Shown: piece after piece, positions 46,101 through 57,568 of the stretch | Layout: the number at the start of each line of letters is the position of its first letter | Numbering within the stretch: position 1 is the first letter of the stretch | Assembly: GCA_016858145.1 (NCBI GenBank) | Contig: JAEHOE010000003.1 | Location: forward strand, 1,550,001 to 1,614,000 | DNA: 64,000 nucleotides | Reading direction: 5' to 3' | Source: Edaphochlamys debaryana | Lineage: Eukaryota; Chlorophyta; Chlorophyceae; Chlamydomonadales | Program-made: the position numbers and the translations under genes | Notes under the pieces: model-generated | The model's database searches: none | Told to the model about the DNA's origin: nothing | What the model saw: only the letters and a program-made list of their open reading frames with translations

Positions 46101-47116
46101 CGGGTCAGGTCGGCGGTGAAGGCGCTGCGGGCGGCAGCGCAGAAGATGACCTGGGGGCGAGGGGGGGGGTCACCAGGAGGGGGTGTAGGTGAGGGAGGAG
46201 GGCTTCGAGACACGGCAGTGGTGGGAAGCATGGCTGTGGTGAGGCGAGGACTCGTGCAAGCGGGACGGAGAGACGGGGTTGGAGGACACAGCGCCTGAGG
46301 GCTGCTACCTTACGACTGCCCCCGTTGATAGCGGATCACGATGGGCCCCTTAATGGCCGAAAAACTCTGAGTCCTACCGGCTGAAAAACCACGAAACCGG
46401 CCGCCTTTCGGTCGCCGCGAGGTTTAGGGGACCCCCCCCCCTTCGCTTCAGCCCCTAGATACATCCTCCTTGCTGACCCTCGCTTCTCCAACGCCCCCCA
46501 GTGCCCGGCTGACCTTGTTCACGCCCCGCACGGCCTTCTGGCAGGTGGCCATGTCACCGACGTCGCCCTCCACAACCTCCACGGAGTCGGGGATGGCGTC
46601 CTTGCTGACACCCGCGCGGTTCCGGAAGAGCGCCTTGACGGTGTAGCCACGGAGCAGCAGCTTACGCACGAGGATGCGCCCCACGCGCCCCGTGGCCCCC
46701 ACGACGAGCACAGTCGTGTACGCGGCTTGGGGCGCCTGGAAGTCGGCATCGGGGCCAACCTCCAGCACGTTATCCACGATGTAGGAGCGGGTCGGCGAGC
46801 TCACGCGCGACAGCTGCCCCCAAACGTCGTCGAAGGCCTTGCGAGCCTGGCGCCCGAGCTCGTAGGGGTTGATCGAGGAAAGAACGTCTGGCGACGATTC
46901 CTTGCCCGGCTGCGAGCTGCTCGCGCCCTCGTTGCTGTTCGCCCGAAAGAACTTCTCCCTCATAGCCTCATAGTTTGGCTCGGGGTCCTCAGCGTTAGCG
47001 CGCACGACCACTGGGCGAGGCGGGGCAGTGGCCGGGGCTCGGCGTGCCGATGTGTGGTTGCCGCGAGCGACCGCCGAGCGGCCACCGCAGACTTGGCCGC
47101 GTAGCAACGTGTTCAT
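43135..47116 (-). CDS. HCF173: HCF173-like psbA mRNA translation factor, plastid
   Basis: Atypical short-chain dehydrogenase-like protein that binds psbA mRNA and promotes D1 synthesis for photosystem II. Eight exons: 46514-47116, 46058-46150, 45796-45888, 45491-45632, 44113-44550, 43708-43860, 43382-43545, 43135-43236; 1788 bp, 595 residues, phases closing. Residues 1 to about 40 are a plastid-like transit peptide. A Rossmann fold follows, with VVGATGRVGR at 138-147 and then VEGDVGDMATCQKAVRGVNK. A CIA30-like domain is inserted (exons 4-5: VLRVRGDGHSYLTILESAEG, YLTVRLPFAAFRSEY). The dehydrogenase part then resumes (LRLSGLGYTIIRPGG, VFDQGDRITESISAADVADI, VCYEYQ). This split order is diagnostic of HCF173, and the length agrees with the plant protein. 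Shares a 389-bp divergent promoter region with the At1g75140-like gene. Intron 44551-45490 is the longest and holds nothing recognised. Confidence 0.94.
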
Positions 47117-47505
47117 TCCTGCTATCTAAGCGCAATTGATCAGCGGCGTTGATTGGGTGTGTCGCCAAACACCGCAGACTCGTGTGGCTTGCAGAAGCTT
47201 TACACGCTCTCGCGCCGGGCTCTCCTAGCCGCGGTCGCTGTGCTCGAGCTAAGCGAGTGCGAGTGATTGGTAAATAGCTGCTGTCGTCTGCGAAACGGGG
47301 TCTTTCCGGCCACCCAACAGGCCGGACCCCGATGACAGGGGCCGGGTCCCCCATGCACAAGTCCCTTCGGAGACCGGATTTTGCACCGCTGAGTGCGAAA
47401 TCTGTTGCTGAAAGGGCCAATCTACCCAGATAACCGATAGACGTGAGCTGGTCACGCACATGGAAATGGCGCGATGCGAGCTAGCCCGGGTTCCGTGAAC
47501 AAACA
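47117..47505. promoter_or_regulatory. Compact divergent promoter region HCF173 / At1g75140-like
   Basis: 389 bp between opposed start codons, so promoters and 5' UTRs must overlap or abut. No TATA box was recognised. Confidence 0.6.
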
Positions 47506-50500
47506 ATGCCTGCCCTCAAATGTGCTTGCGTGCTGGTGCTGATTGTACTATCGATCAGCCCAAACTTGCTAAGGGCGGAGGATACAGCTGGCGGTTCAGG
47601 GTCCGCACAGTCCCCGCCTGCGGGCTCTCAACCAGAGTGTGCTGATAGCTCCAGTCCGGGCACATGTGAATGGGCCGGGCGGGCGCCGGCTGAAGCGACG
47701 GAGGTGTGCGCAGCCCCGGACGAGGTTGGCACGCATCCTGCACCCACGGAGGCGGTGCCTCCACCGGAGAGGTCCAGTCGACCTACCAACTCAGCTGAAC
47801 AGCCAGCTCCAGCCTCTGTCCCGGACCCTGCACCCGACCCGACTGCAACGGCCTCCGCGGTCCCGCCAACATCCGCCCCGGTACCAGCCCCGGCCGAGGC
47901 CACCGCAACCGCGCCAGCCCCAACGCCTGTGCCGGCCCCGGCGCCGGCGCCTGCCACCGCTGAGGGCGCAGTCAACCAACATGAATCTCAGGGTTCAGAT
48001 AGCACCGACAGTACCGACACGAGTAGATCCGTGAAGCTGGAGGAGGCTCGGCCGGTGGAGCCGGGCGCAGGGGCAGCGGCTCCTGCTCCCGCTGCAGCGG
48101 CCGGGTCTGGCGAGGCGAAGGGGGCGGGCGCCGGCGCCCCTGGGGCAGGCCTGGAGGAGCTGAGGGTCCTGCTGGCGGCGGCGCGGCAGGCGGTGGCGGC
48201 GCTGGAGGCGGCGGTGGCGTCGGCGGAGCAGCGGGTGGCGGGACTGGCGGCGGCGGCGGCGGTGGGGGCTGCGGCGGCTGCGGGGTCGGACCCCGCGGCT
48301 GCAGTGCTGCACAGGTGGGCCCAGGGTACAGGGCCATCCATTGGCCTAGTGTTGTGTGCCATCGCACTATGTTCATGCCAACCTACTCCAGGGCGTTCGT
48401 GTTTTAGTGGTCCTCAACGGGCCCCCAGCCCAGTCCTGATACCCTTTAGCAACCCTAACCCCCAACCGGCTAGCCCAAACCCTGGTCCCAGCCCTCACCC
48501 TACCCGCTCCCCACCCTGCCCTCAACTCCGCAGCCTCGGCCTGGACGCGTCCACCTCCTCCGCCCCGGCCCGCGCCGCCCTGCGCCTGGCCCTGCAGCAG
48601 CTGCTGAGGGAGCGGGAGGCGGCGCGGGGGGCCGGGGCCGTGCCGGGGGCCGCAACCCCGGGCCTTGGGCTGGGGCTGGGGCTGGGGCTGCGTGGGGCGC
48701 ACCCCGTCCACGCCACGCTGCTGCCGCCGCGGACCGAGGTCGACGCGGCGGCGGCGGACGCGGCGGCGGCCACCGCCGGGCACTGGTTCGGGCATCACTT
48801 TGCCATGCGCTCCGCCTTGCGCCTGGGCCCCGGCCCGCCGCCCTTCCCGCCGCCACCGTCGCCGCCGCCGCCGTCCGCGCCCGCGCCGGATGCCGACGCC
48901 GCCGGCTCTGGCGCCGCCGCCGACGGGCCCTCGCCCTCGGGTGTGGTCACCTGCGCGTTCGCTTTCGAGCTGCCGAACCCAAATACTCAGGCCACGGGGG
49001 GCGGCGCGCTGGTGTACATCGTGGCAGGCGACGCTGCCGGCGGGCTGTACTTACTGCGCCCCGTGGACGGCGCCGTACTCGCTGCCGTACCGACCGGTAC
49101 AGACTCGCCCGTGACCGCCTGTACGGCGTACTTCACGCGGCGGTTGGAGTCGGTTGTGGTGACGGGGCACGCCAACGGCCAGACGCGCAGCTTCGCGGTG
49201 TCGATCCAGGATCCGCCGGCGGATCCGGACGCGCCCGGCGGCGGATCCCACCACAAGCGCAAGCCCGGGATCTCGCCCGCGCAGGAGGGCGGCATGCTGG
49301 GGCATATCACGATAGCGAGCGTTACGCTGCGACACGTTGTCGAGTCGATGCCACCGGCGGCGTTGCCGTGGCCAGCGGTTGAGGAACTGATCGCGCCTGG
49401 GGCCGGCGGGTCGGGGGAGGAGGGGCTGGGGGTGATGGCGGGGGACGGAGGCGCGACGGAGGCAGGCGGGGCCGCGGCGGAGCGCCGGCGTGCGGCGGCG
49501 GCGGCGGCGGCGCTGGAGGCCGAGGTGCCGCTAACGGGGCCGCCGGCGCCCATCATGCACCTACTGCCGTACAAGTGAGCAGGGCCGGGTTTTCCGCTTT
49601 CTCACGTCCGGAGGGAATAGGACTGGACGAGGCAAGCTCAGGGGGGCAGCCTGGAGCTGTTTGCCTCCCAACCTCCTATGCCCCTACCCCGTATGCACTC
49701 CCACAGTACCTCCACAAGCGAAGCTCTGTCTGGAGCAGGCGACGGCATCCCGCTCAGCAACAAACTCCCAACTCCCAACTCGCAACCCACCCCCCAATCC
49801 TTCCCACCCACCCTCCCAACCGCCCACCCCCAGGCTGGGCAACAAGGCCTCCGGGCGGCGGCACGTGCTGGTGCTGGACCGCGCCGGCAACGTGCGCCTG
49901 GACCGGGAGAACGGCACCAGCCGCTACTTCGCACGCACCAACCGCACGCAGCTGGCCGTGCGCTTCGGTGAGGGCGGGCGCGGCGGCGGCGGCGTTGTGT
50001 ATGGGGGGGGAGGGGGTCTGCGGGGCTGAGGGAGAGCGCAGCAGAAGAAGATGCGGAGTGTTTGGCTCCCTGACCCGACTGACTCCCAGCCAGACCTCGA
50101 ACCGCGTGCTCGTGTGACCCCGCTCGCAGCTCCACCCGCGACCCGCCCCACCCGCCTCTCAGCCGACTCCACGTCTCTACCCCGCCCTGTCCCGTCCCCC
50201 CCCCCCCAGCCGGCACGTACGCGGTGATGCTGTCCGCCCACCACGCCACGCTGGTCAACACGCTGCAGCCGAGGGCGCCCCGCGCCTTCGCGGTGAGCCC
50301 CCGCCACGCGCCACCCCCCGTGCAAACAGTGCCGCCCTGTGCCACCCTTCTCCGTGCACGCCGCCTCCTTGGCACGATGTCCCGACGCCGCTGCCTCCCT
50401 CTGCCATGCCCCCTGCCATGCTGCCTGCCATGTCCCCTGCCTGCACTGACCTCCCGCGCGCCGCCAACCCCTCCCTACCCCGCCCCCGCCCCGCCCCCCC

Positions 50501-52642
50501 CCCCCCGCAGTGCCAGCACCTCAACGGCTCCCGCCTGCTGACCGCCTCCTTCGACGGATCCCGCGTGTTCCGCGGCTACGGCGTCAACACGCGTGGGGAG
50601 CTGCTGTCGCTGGTGACGCCGCACGAGGGCCGCCTCACAGCCTGCAAGGTGGGTGGATGGGGGGGCGCCGCTGGGCGCATGCTGGAGAGCCCAACCGCAG
50701 TATCACCTGAGAGCACCTTGACTGCTGATCGCAACATGGCTCCTAGCCGGGAGCTCATTCGCGAGGCCTAGACCGCTGCGGCGCCGCTTGAGGGACGGAT
50801 CGGGGCCCGAAAACCGAGGAAGCTGGGGGCTGGGCGTTACCGAGTCCAGCTTGTGTCCTCCCGCGCTGCCGCCCCCCCCCCCGTTCCCTCCCGCCCCCGC
50901 ACCAGGTCCACAAGGCCTCGCCGCTGCCCTGGCTGGACATCGCCGCCGCCACGTCGCGCCCCTCCTCGCTGCTGCTGACGCCCATGCGGGGCTACCTGCT
51001 GCTCACGCACGGGACCACGCACGTGGTGCGCTGGGGTGGGGGCGTGGAAGGCGGGGGCTCGGGGGGGGTGTAGGCACGTGTGGTGGAGGTCCGGCACGGG
51101 AGGGGCAGGGGGCCCTCCGCGCAGCGTTGGGGAGGACTGGCGTGGAAGAGAAAGGGAGGTGGATTTGAACCAAGGGCTGCCGGTTCAATCCAAACCAACT
51201 CCCAACTTCCAACTCCCCCCTGGCAGGTCTTCAACGTGACGGGCGTGCTGCGCAGCGGCCTGCCCTTCCTGGCCGCCGTGGGGGACGGGGAAGTCGGTGC
51301 GTAGGGCAGGGAGAGCAGTGTTGGCAACTTTCAACCTGCCCGCCGCATCATCCTGGCCCGCATGGATGCTGGCCTATCAATGGACGTGCCCGTGCCCTGA
51401 CCACCCGCCCCCCTGCCCGCCCCGCCACCCCTCCCCTCGCAGCCGGCATCGCCAGCCACATTGCCATCACGCCCCCGCCGCCCAGCCCTCCGGGCAACGC
51501 CCCCGCCCAACCCTCTTCCGCCACCTCTTCCGCCACCTCCTCCCCCGCCTCCTCGTCCTACACGAGGGACGCCCCCGGCCCCGGCTCCGGGGGGCTGCCG
51601 GCCTTCTCCGGGGGCCTCATCAACGGACTGCTGCCGCCCCCGCCCGTGGTGGCAGTCGGGCAGGGCAGCCAGGTCCTCATCCTTGGCGTGGGGCCCGAGC
51701 CCCTGCCCTCCCCGGACCCGTCACCGTCTTCGGCCGCGCCAGGGCCCGACGCGCCCGGGGGCCCAACCCAGGCCCAGGCCCAGGCCCAGGCGGGCCCGCT
51801 GCAGGCCCCCGCCGCGGGCCTGGTGGTGGTGCTGGAGTCGCGGCTGCCCCGCATGGCGCCCAGCGCCGCGGGGTCCAAGGTGTGGTCGCAGCCCATCTTC
51901 ATAGGTGCGTGCGTGCGTGCGTGCGTGCGTGCATGTGCGGAGGCTGGGGCCTTGAGGCTTGCGTCCTCGAGGGCCGTATCCGCTCCCTCTTGCGAAGTGA
52001 GCCGAATGCCGAAGCCGAAGCCGCCCTGCCTTCACACCCCGGCCCCCGCTCAGCTCCAGGTCCAAAGCCCCCGGGCACCACAACTCCCCTGCCTCCCTCC
52101 CTCGCTCCCTCTCCTCCCTAGGCGCCATCCTGATCGTGGGGCTGTACCAGTTCTGGCGCATGTCCAACACGCGCAGCCAGCAGGCGCAGACGCAGGCGCT
52201 GCGGGGGGGGCCGCGCGGGCCGCTGGGCGGCTTCCGGCCGGCGCGCGGGCGGCGGGGCATGTACGGCCCCGGGTACGGCGACACGGACTACGCCGGGGTG
52301 GGTGTGGGGAGGGGTGGGCGGAGCGGTTGGCCGGCGGCTGCCGGAAAGGGCTCGGACTCTGGTGTGACTCTGTGTGGGCTGACGGCCCGGGCCCGTAGAA
52401 GCAGGTCCTGGGCTCCTGGCTCGCCTCCTACAGAGTTCTCACTCCACCCTGCCGCTCTCCTTGCGCCCTCCTCCACCCGTGCCGTGCCGTGCCGTGCCCC
52501 GCTCGCCCCCACCCCGCCGCCCCCGCCCCTCCAGCAGCTGCCCATGCAGCCCCGCAGCGCCCTGCGGGGCAGCCGGCCGCGCACCGACCGGCCCGCACGC
52601 TCCGTGAGCTATGCTGACGAGGACGATGAGGGGGAGTACTGA
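47506..52642 (+). CDS. Type I membrane protein, At1g75140 family, beta-propeller-like
   Basis: Uncharacterised plant-type single-pass membrane protein. Exons 47506-48314, 48534-49574, 49834-49967, 50210-50292, 50511-50648, 50906-51025, 51227-51296, 51443-51904, 52122-52297, 52535-52642: 3141 bp, 1046 residues, phases closing. The N-terminus (LKCACVLVLIVLSISPNLLRA) is a signal peptide. A long Pro/Ala/Glu-rich lumenal stretch with a possible coiled coil around residues 215-250 follows. The conserved propeller-like region begins near VTCAFAFELP and runs through VYIVAGDAAGGLYLL, VVVTGHANGQTRSF, HVLVLDRAGNVRL, LNGSRLLTASFDGSRVFRGY, MRGYLLLTHGTTHV and GQGSQVLILGVG. Near the end, QPIFIGAILIVGLYQFW is the transmembrane segment, then a basic/acidic cytosolic tail ending EDDEGEY. 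The order matches my recollection of the Arabidopsis family, which is ~600 residues; the excess is low complexity. Intron 48315-48533 is a multiple of three without stops, so retention would keep frame. Function unknown. Confidence 0.8.
51905..51929. repeat. (GTGC)n microsatellite at a donor
   Basis: Six GTGC units start exactly at the donor following exon 51443-51904, so several gtgcgt donors sit in tandem 4 bp apart. Confidence 0.9.
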
Positions 52643-52760
52643 GGGGGAGGATAGGGGGGGGGGTAGCCTTCGAAGCGCCGTCGAGAGGTGCCGTGAAGGG
52701 GGCGAGAGGGGAGGGCAGAGGGGAAGCTAGGCGGACGAGGACGGTATGGCGGAGTACTGA
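52616..52760 (+). repeat. Copy of the stop-codon region in the 3' UTR
   Basis: The coding end gacgaggacgatgagg ... gagtactga (52616-52642) reappears as gacgaggacggtatgg ... gagtactga at 52734-52760, exactly 118 bp downstream, with the TGA conserved. Confidence 0.9.
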
Positions 52761-53615
52761 ACTGTGAAGGAGGGCCGGGAGTTGAGGCCTTCAGGGCAGC
52801 CCTAAAGCGGGTCAGAGGTCAGAGAAGAGGGGAAGAATGATACCAGTAGCATCTGTAGATGGGAGGGGAACAGTGAAGTGCATGGACGAAGATATCGAGA
52901 TTGCGCGCGTGGTGTGATGCCCACCGGGTGGACGATGTGAGTGAGGCGTGAGGGTCGGTGGTGTATGCGTGCTGGCCTGACCGCACAAACGCACGGTGCG
53001 CAGGATTGACGACACCGTGAATGGGTGATGCCGTGGGACAGGGGCACTGCCAGCAGAAGGATGGCCGGTCCCCCACAGGGGTGGTCACCCCTGGTCCCCC
53101 AACGACCCCTTGCATCCCGGGGTTAGAAGACATCATCAGGGTGCCAGGCCCTTCTTAAGCATTCAAGAGGACCCCGGGGGGTGGAAGCTTTGGGGTGGCG
53201 GCAGGGGTGGAGCAGGAAGGATGGCTGGCCTTCTTCACGCACGGAATATAGTACGAGGTGGGGGCGGCGGCAGCGGAACGGGGGTCCGGGGCGGCAGGGG
53301 AAGGCGTCGTGGTTTCGTACGGCCTGCAATGGGCGCCATTCCCGCCACGCTCACCAGCGAGCCCAGTCTCGCCCCGGACACGCCACATACAAAACGCAAA
53401 TCCACTACAGAGCCTGTGATGAACTTCTGACTCTCAGCAACGACAGAGCTACGAGTCGGCCCTTACGCAACATCCCTCTCGAGACCACCAAGAAGCGCAA
53501 TTCAGCCTCGTTTTTGCGTTATATGTGAACTATACGTTGCCTGCAGAAGGGTAGAGAAGCAGTAACTAGTTCACAAGCAAACATTGAGTAAACACTGGAA
53601 CAAGCGCCGGGAGCC
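52643..53615. other. Intergenic region before the glycosyltransferase cluster
   Basis: About 970 bp between genes on the same strand: 3' UTR of the upstream gene (with the stop-region copy) and presumed promoter of the next. No supported gene. The last ~250 bases before the ATG are visibly less GC-rich. Confidence 0.6.
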
Positions 53616-56600
53616 ATGGCTGTGCCACATCACGGCGCTGTCGGTGGTTCTGTCCCGCGACCAGCTGGGACGACGCAAAACAGAACGCTTCTCGTCGCGG
53701 TGCGTGTGTGCCTGCCCACTTCCTTGGAGTTGCCTTGAAGCTGGCCGGGCTACGGCCTCCTTGTGACTGTCTAGCGAAAAGATATAGATTGGGGCATAAG
53801 AGGGGTGGCCTTCCGGTGGGCGGCAACCGACCATCCCTGCGCTTCGGTGCCACTCCGCCCCGTCGCCCTCCTCCCTGCAGATCCTGGCGATGCAGGGCGT
53901 CTTAACGCTCATCCTGCTTTTCGTCTTCGGCGATCGGTTGCGTCAGATGCATCAGAAACCCGTGCCGGAGCCGACACGCACGATGGCACGGTCCTTCGCC
54001 AGCGGCGCCGACTTCGCCACGCAGCGCCGCTCCCTCCACGTCGACGACGTCAAGCGTGTACGTAATGACATGTCCGTGTCTGTGGTTGGCGAGACCGAGG
54101 ACATGGGTGTTGCTCACTCACTGCTTGGCTCCTCCTACCCAGGCCTTGCCTTGATAGCGCCGCCTCACACACACCCCATCCCCGCTGCCCCGTGCATTGC
54201 AGTACTGGGTGCAGACCGCTGCCACCACCAAGACCAACGTCAGCGTTACGGCCATGAAGCAGAAGCTGATGGACTACCTGCTGTCGGACAGGTTCCAGCC
54301 GCCGGCGGCAAACGCACCCCGCCGGGGCATCGTCATCCCGACCGGTGGGGAGGGCGGGGCAAGCCGGAGTGCGTGCCTGTACTTTCTGACCAGCCACTCA
54401 CCGCCTCCCTCCTGACACACCCGTTCGCTGTTGCTCAGGTGGGCGGCATTACCTCCCTCAGGCCATCGTTGCTCTGCGCACCCTGCGACACCACCTGGGG
54501 TGCACCATCCCGGTGCAGCTGGTGTGGTGCGGCAAGGACGAGATGTGGGACGGCGTGTGGAGGTGAGGCGGCCGGGAGCAGGATACTAGGAAATGTCCGA
54601 AGTAACCTTACACTGGTATCTTGGTCAAGGATCCTTTGGTTTAACCGGCTGATGTGTCGCCCGCCTCTCGTCTCAGCTTCCTGGAGCGGGAGTTTGCGCC
54701 GCTGATGGGTTATGACGCATGCGAGCACGAGTCCATTCCCGAGCATTGGTACAAGGTGGGGGCGGGGGGCAGCAGGGGGCTATCAAGAGGGGCCGGATAG
54801 GAGCATGCCTGCGAAAGATGAGGGCTGGGTCCGTCGGTGCTCAGGATGGGCGCTCCCAAGCACCGCCGTCACACCCTGCTCCCGCCTGCCTAACTGCCCC
54901 CAGGGTCCGTCCAAGGGCTTCAACCTTAAGGCATACGCCCTCCTCGCCGCCCCTTTCAAGGTGGGCTGGGCTGTCCGGCTCCGTGGGGTGTGCGTAGTGG
55001 AGACATATGCGTGCTGCATACACCGGCCGACCATGTCCCGCCGCCTTTACCCTCACAGGAGGTCATGCTCTGGGACAGCGACGTGATCCCCGCCGTGTGC
55101 CCCGACTCCCTGTTTGACTCGGAGGAGTTTAAGCTGCACGGCAACATGTTCTGGGGGGACTCGTACGGAGAGGGCATGTTCCAGAAGGTGGTGTACAAGT
55201 GAGCAGAGGGCACATTAAGCACCTTCCCACCTTGTGTGCAAGTCGGGCCACACACACACACACGAGTCGGCCCCGGCATCCTCCCTGCACCACTCCTTCT
55301 TGCATTAGGTCATCGGCCGTTCCCGATGAGCGGCCCGCCTGGCTAACTGGCTCTGCCGGCCCCACGACCCCACTGCCAGGCTGCTGGGCCTGCAGGACCA
55401 GGTCCACGACCTTATCGCCACGGGGAAGGGCATCTTCAATCGCTACGCAGAGAGCGGGGCAGTCATGGTGGACCGCACACGGCACCTGGACATGCTGGAG
55501 GTGGGCCCCGGAGTTAGATGGGGCCATAGCGGATTGCAGGAGGATGCGGAGGGCCGTGTACATGAGCCTGTGTCGCATTCGCGGGACACGTGTGCCTCCT
55601 ACTGAGGTCCTGGTCCCCCTGCCCCCCGCCGTCCAGTGGGCCTGGTGGATGAACGCCATGGGCCACGACCTGACGTACAACTACATGTACGGCGACAAGG
55701 ATACCTTTGGAGTGGCCTTCGCCATGGCGGGCAAGCCCACGGAGTACTACCAGGTGGGGGCGGGGAGGAGGAAGGGGTGGGGCGATGTGGGTCGGGCGGG
55801 GGCCGAGCGGGTGTCATGTGGGTCGGGCACGCAGTGGTGTCGTGATGTGGGTCGGGCCCTTCAGCCAATGCTCCATGCCTCAAGCGTGTTTGGCACCTCC
55901 CGCCGCCAGGTGCCGGTGCCTCCCGCTGGCGTGTGGACGCACGACACCAACATTGGGTGGCACCCCAACAAGCCACAGCTGCTGAGACAGGTGGGAGTCG
56001 TGGGACCTGGGCATCCAGGGATACCCAGGACACGCACCGAGTCTTGTGAAGGCGCTTGAGGTTCGGTAGTTCATCACGCTCCACCTCCACTTTGTCCACC
56101 ACATCCTCAGGGCCACTGGTGGATGAACTCTCTAGGTAAGCAGACGCTGATCGGATCAGTACACATCGCTCAGGCCTCGCTAGCGCGTGCCTCCGCACGG
56201 CACCCTTCACTGGGGCGCTGCCCAGGTCCCGCTGTCCGCTGCCCATCGGTGTCACGCCTCTCGTCCTTTGCACCTCGCCCCTTTTGCCCCATGCTAACCT
56301 GCAGTCCACTTCAGCCCCTGGGGTCAGGCCATGTGGTGAGTGCTACCGACATTGCGCACTGGGCCGGTCGAGTGCCTCTTGCACGATACGGAGACATGCC
56401 TGACCATTGTGGCCAAGTTCCCGCCTGTGCTGCGGTCCCGCGTCGCAGGCAGCACCGGGTCACTGGGGAGATGTACGTGCGGTCGCCTGGGCCCCCAAGG
56501 GTGAGCCCGCTTCCTAGCCCTTCTCCTCTTTTACGCCAACCCTCTGAATGATCCCGCGCTCCTTAATAACCCCGGCTCACTGTGTGAAGGACTTCGGGGC

Positions 56601-57568
56601 CGTCGAGCGCAACCATATGCTTCTCCTCGAATGCATTCCCTAGCTCTCCCCTCCTTTCCCTAGCTCTCTGGGGGAATGGCTCCCGCGCTGCGGGGTTACC
56701 CGGACTCTCTATCTGAAGTGGTTCCTGGCATTGGGACCGCGTCCTCAGCCCCACTCCTTCCCACTCTTCTCCCGATGCACACAACAGGACGAGGTGGTGA
56801 CACCGCCCATGCCCGTCAGCTGGACAACTTATCACATGGCCTTCGCACCCACGGACGGATCGGCGCAGTTCCCGGCAATTGTCGTGATGCCGTACAACTT
56901 GACGTACCTGCAAGCCATCTCCGCCACCACCCCCGCCACGCCCGGCTGCCCCCCGCTGGTTTGGGCGGCCTACTGGCACATGCGCACCCACGCAGTGCCC
57001 GTGGCCGTAAACACAACCCTGGAGGAGCTGTGCTGCGGGCACGGACACGCACAGGGCGAGGGCGGCGCGAGCACCGGGGGCGGCTCTTGGGCGGCCCTGC
57101 GGCAGCGATCCCTAGTGACCCTCGACACGGGCGCTGGGGCCATCGCTGCGCAGGGTGCCAAGCACCACCCGTGCTGGGGCGCCGCGGGCGACCGGCCGCA
57201 CCTGCTGGGCATCAACGAGGCGTGGGAGCGCCGCACACAGGGTCCTTACAGTGAGTGGGTTCTGCTGGGGCCAGGTCGTAGCCTGGGCCGAGTCCTGGGG
57301 CGAGTCCTGGGGCTCGAAGCCCGCTGACCCACAACGCGTGTGATGCGCAGTCTCATGAACTCCACCTCATCGTGGTACCTTACCCCCCGTGCCCCTCCCG
57401 CCCCCACCAACCACCCCAGGCGGCTGGGGCGTCCCCCGCGAGCCGCTGTGGGCGGTGCCGCTCAACATGACGGAGCTGTGGGTCACGTGGGCGGCCATGA
57501 ACGAGACCTGGCACTGGGAGCACACGCAGGAGGCGCTGAGGCCGCTCACACAGAACAGGCGGCAGTGA
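53616..57568 (+). CDS. GT71-like (mannosyltransferase-type) glycosyltransferase, copy A
   Basis: Predicted type II Golgi glycosyltransferase of the MNN1 / alpha-mannosyltransferase (GT71) kind. Fifteen exons: 53616-53699, 53881-54057, 54203-54344, 54439-54562, 54677-54755, 54904-54960, 55059-55198, 55380-55500, 55637-55753, 55910-55990, 56111-56135, 56305-56335, 56449-56500, 56788-57250, 57420-57568; 1842 bp, 613 residues, all phases closing. A short cytosolic head (28 residues, ending LLVA) leads to a membrane anchor (ILAMQGVLTLILLFVFGDRL) and a stem. The catalytic part has RGIVIPTGGRHYLPQAIVAL, IPVQLVWCGKDEM, KGFNLKAYALLAAPFKEV and the metal-binding DxD as LWDSDV (D227-D229), then HGNMFWGDSYGEGMF and WWMNAMGHDLTYNYMYGDKD. 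The C-terminal third (from MAFAPTDGSAQFPAIVV) has no recognised domain. Sequons such as NMT and NET lie near the end. Donor sugar and acceptor are not predictable. Tail-to-tail with copy B. Confidence 0.82.

Noticed and set aside
49575..49577. Stop codon ending the At1g75140-like gene after LLPYK
   Set aside because: The TGA belongs to a gtgagc donor. Splicing to 49834 restores frame and the conserved family sequence continues to 52642.
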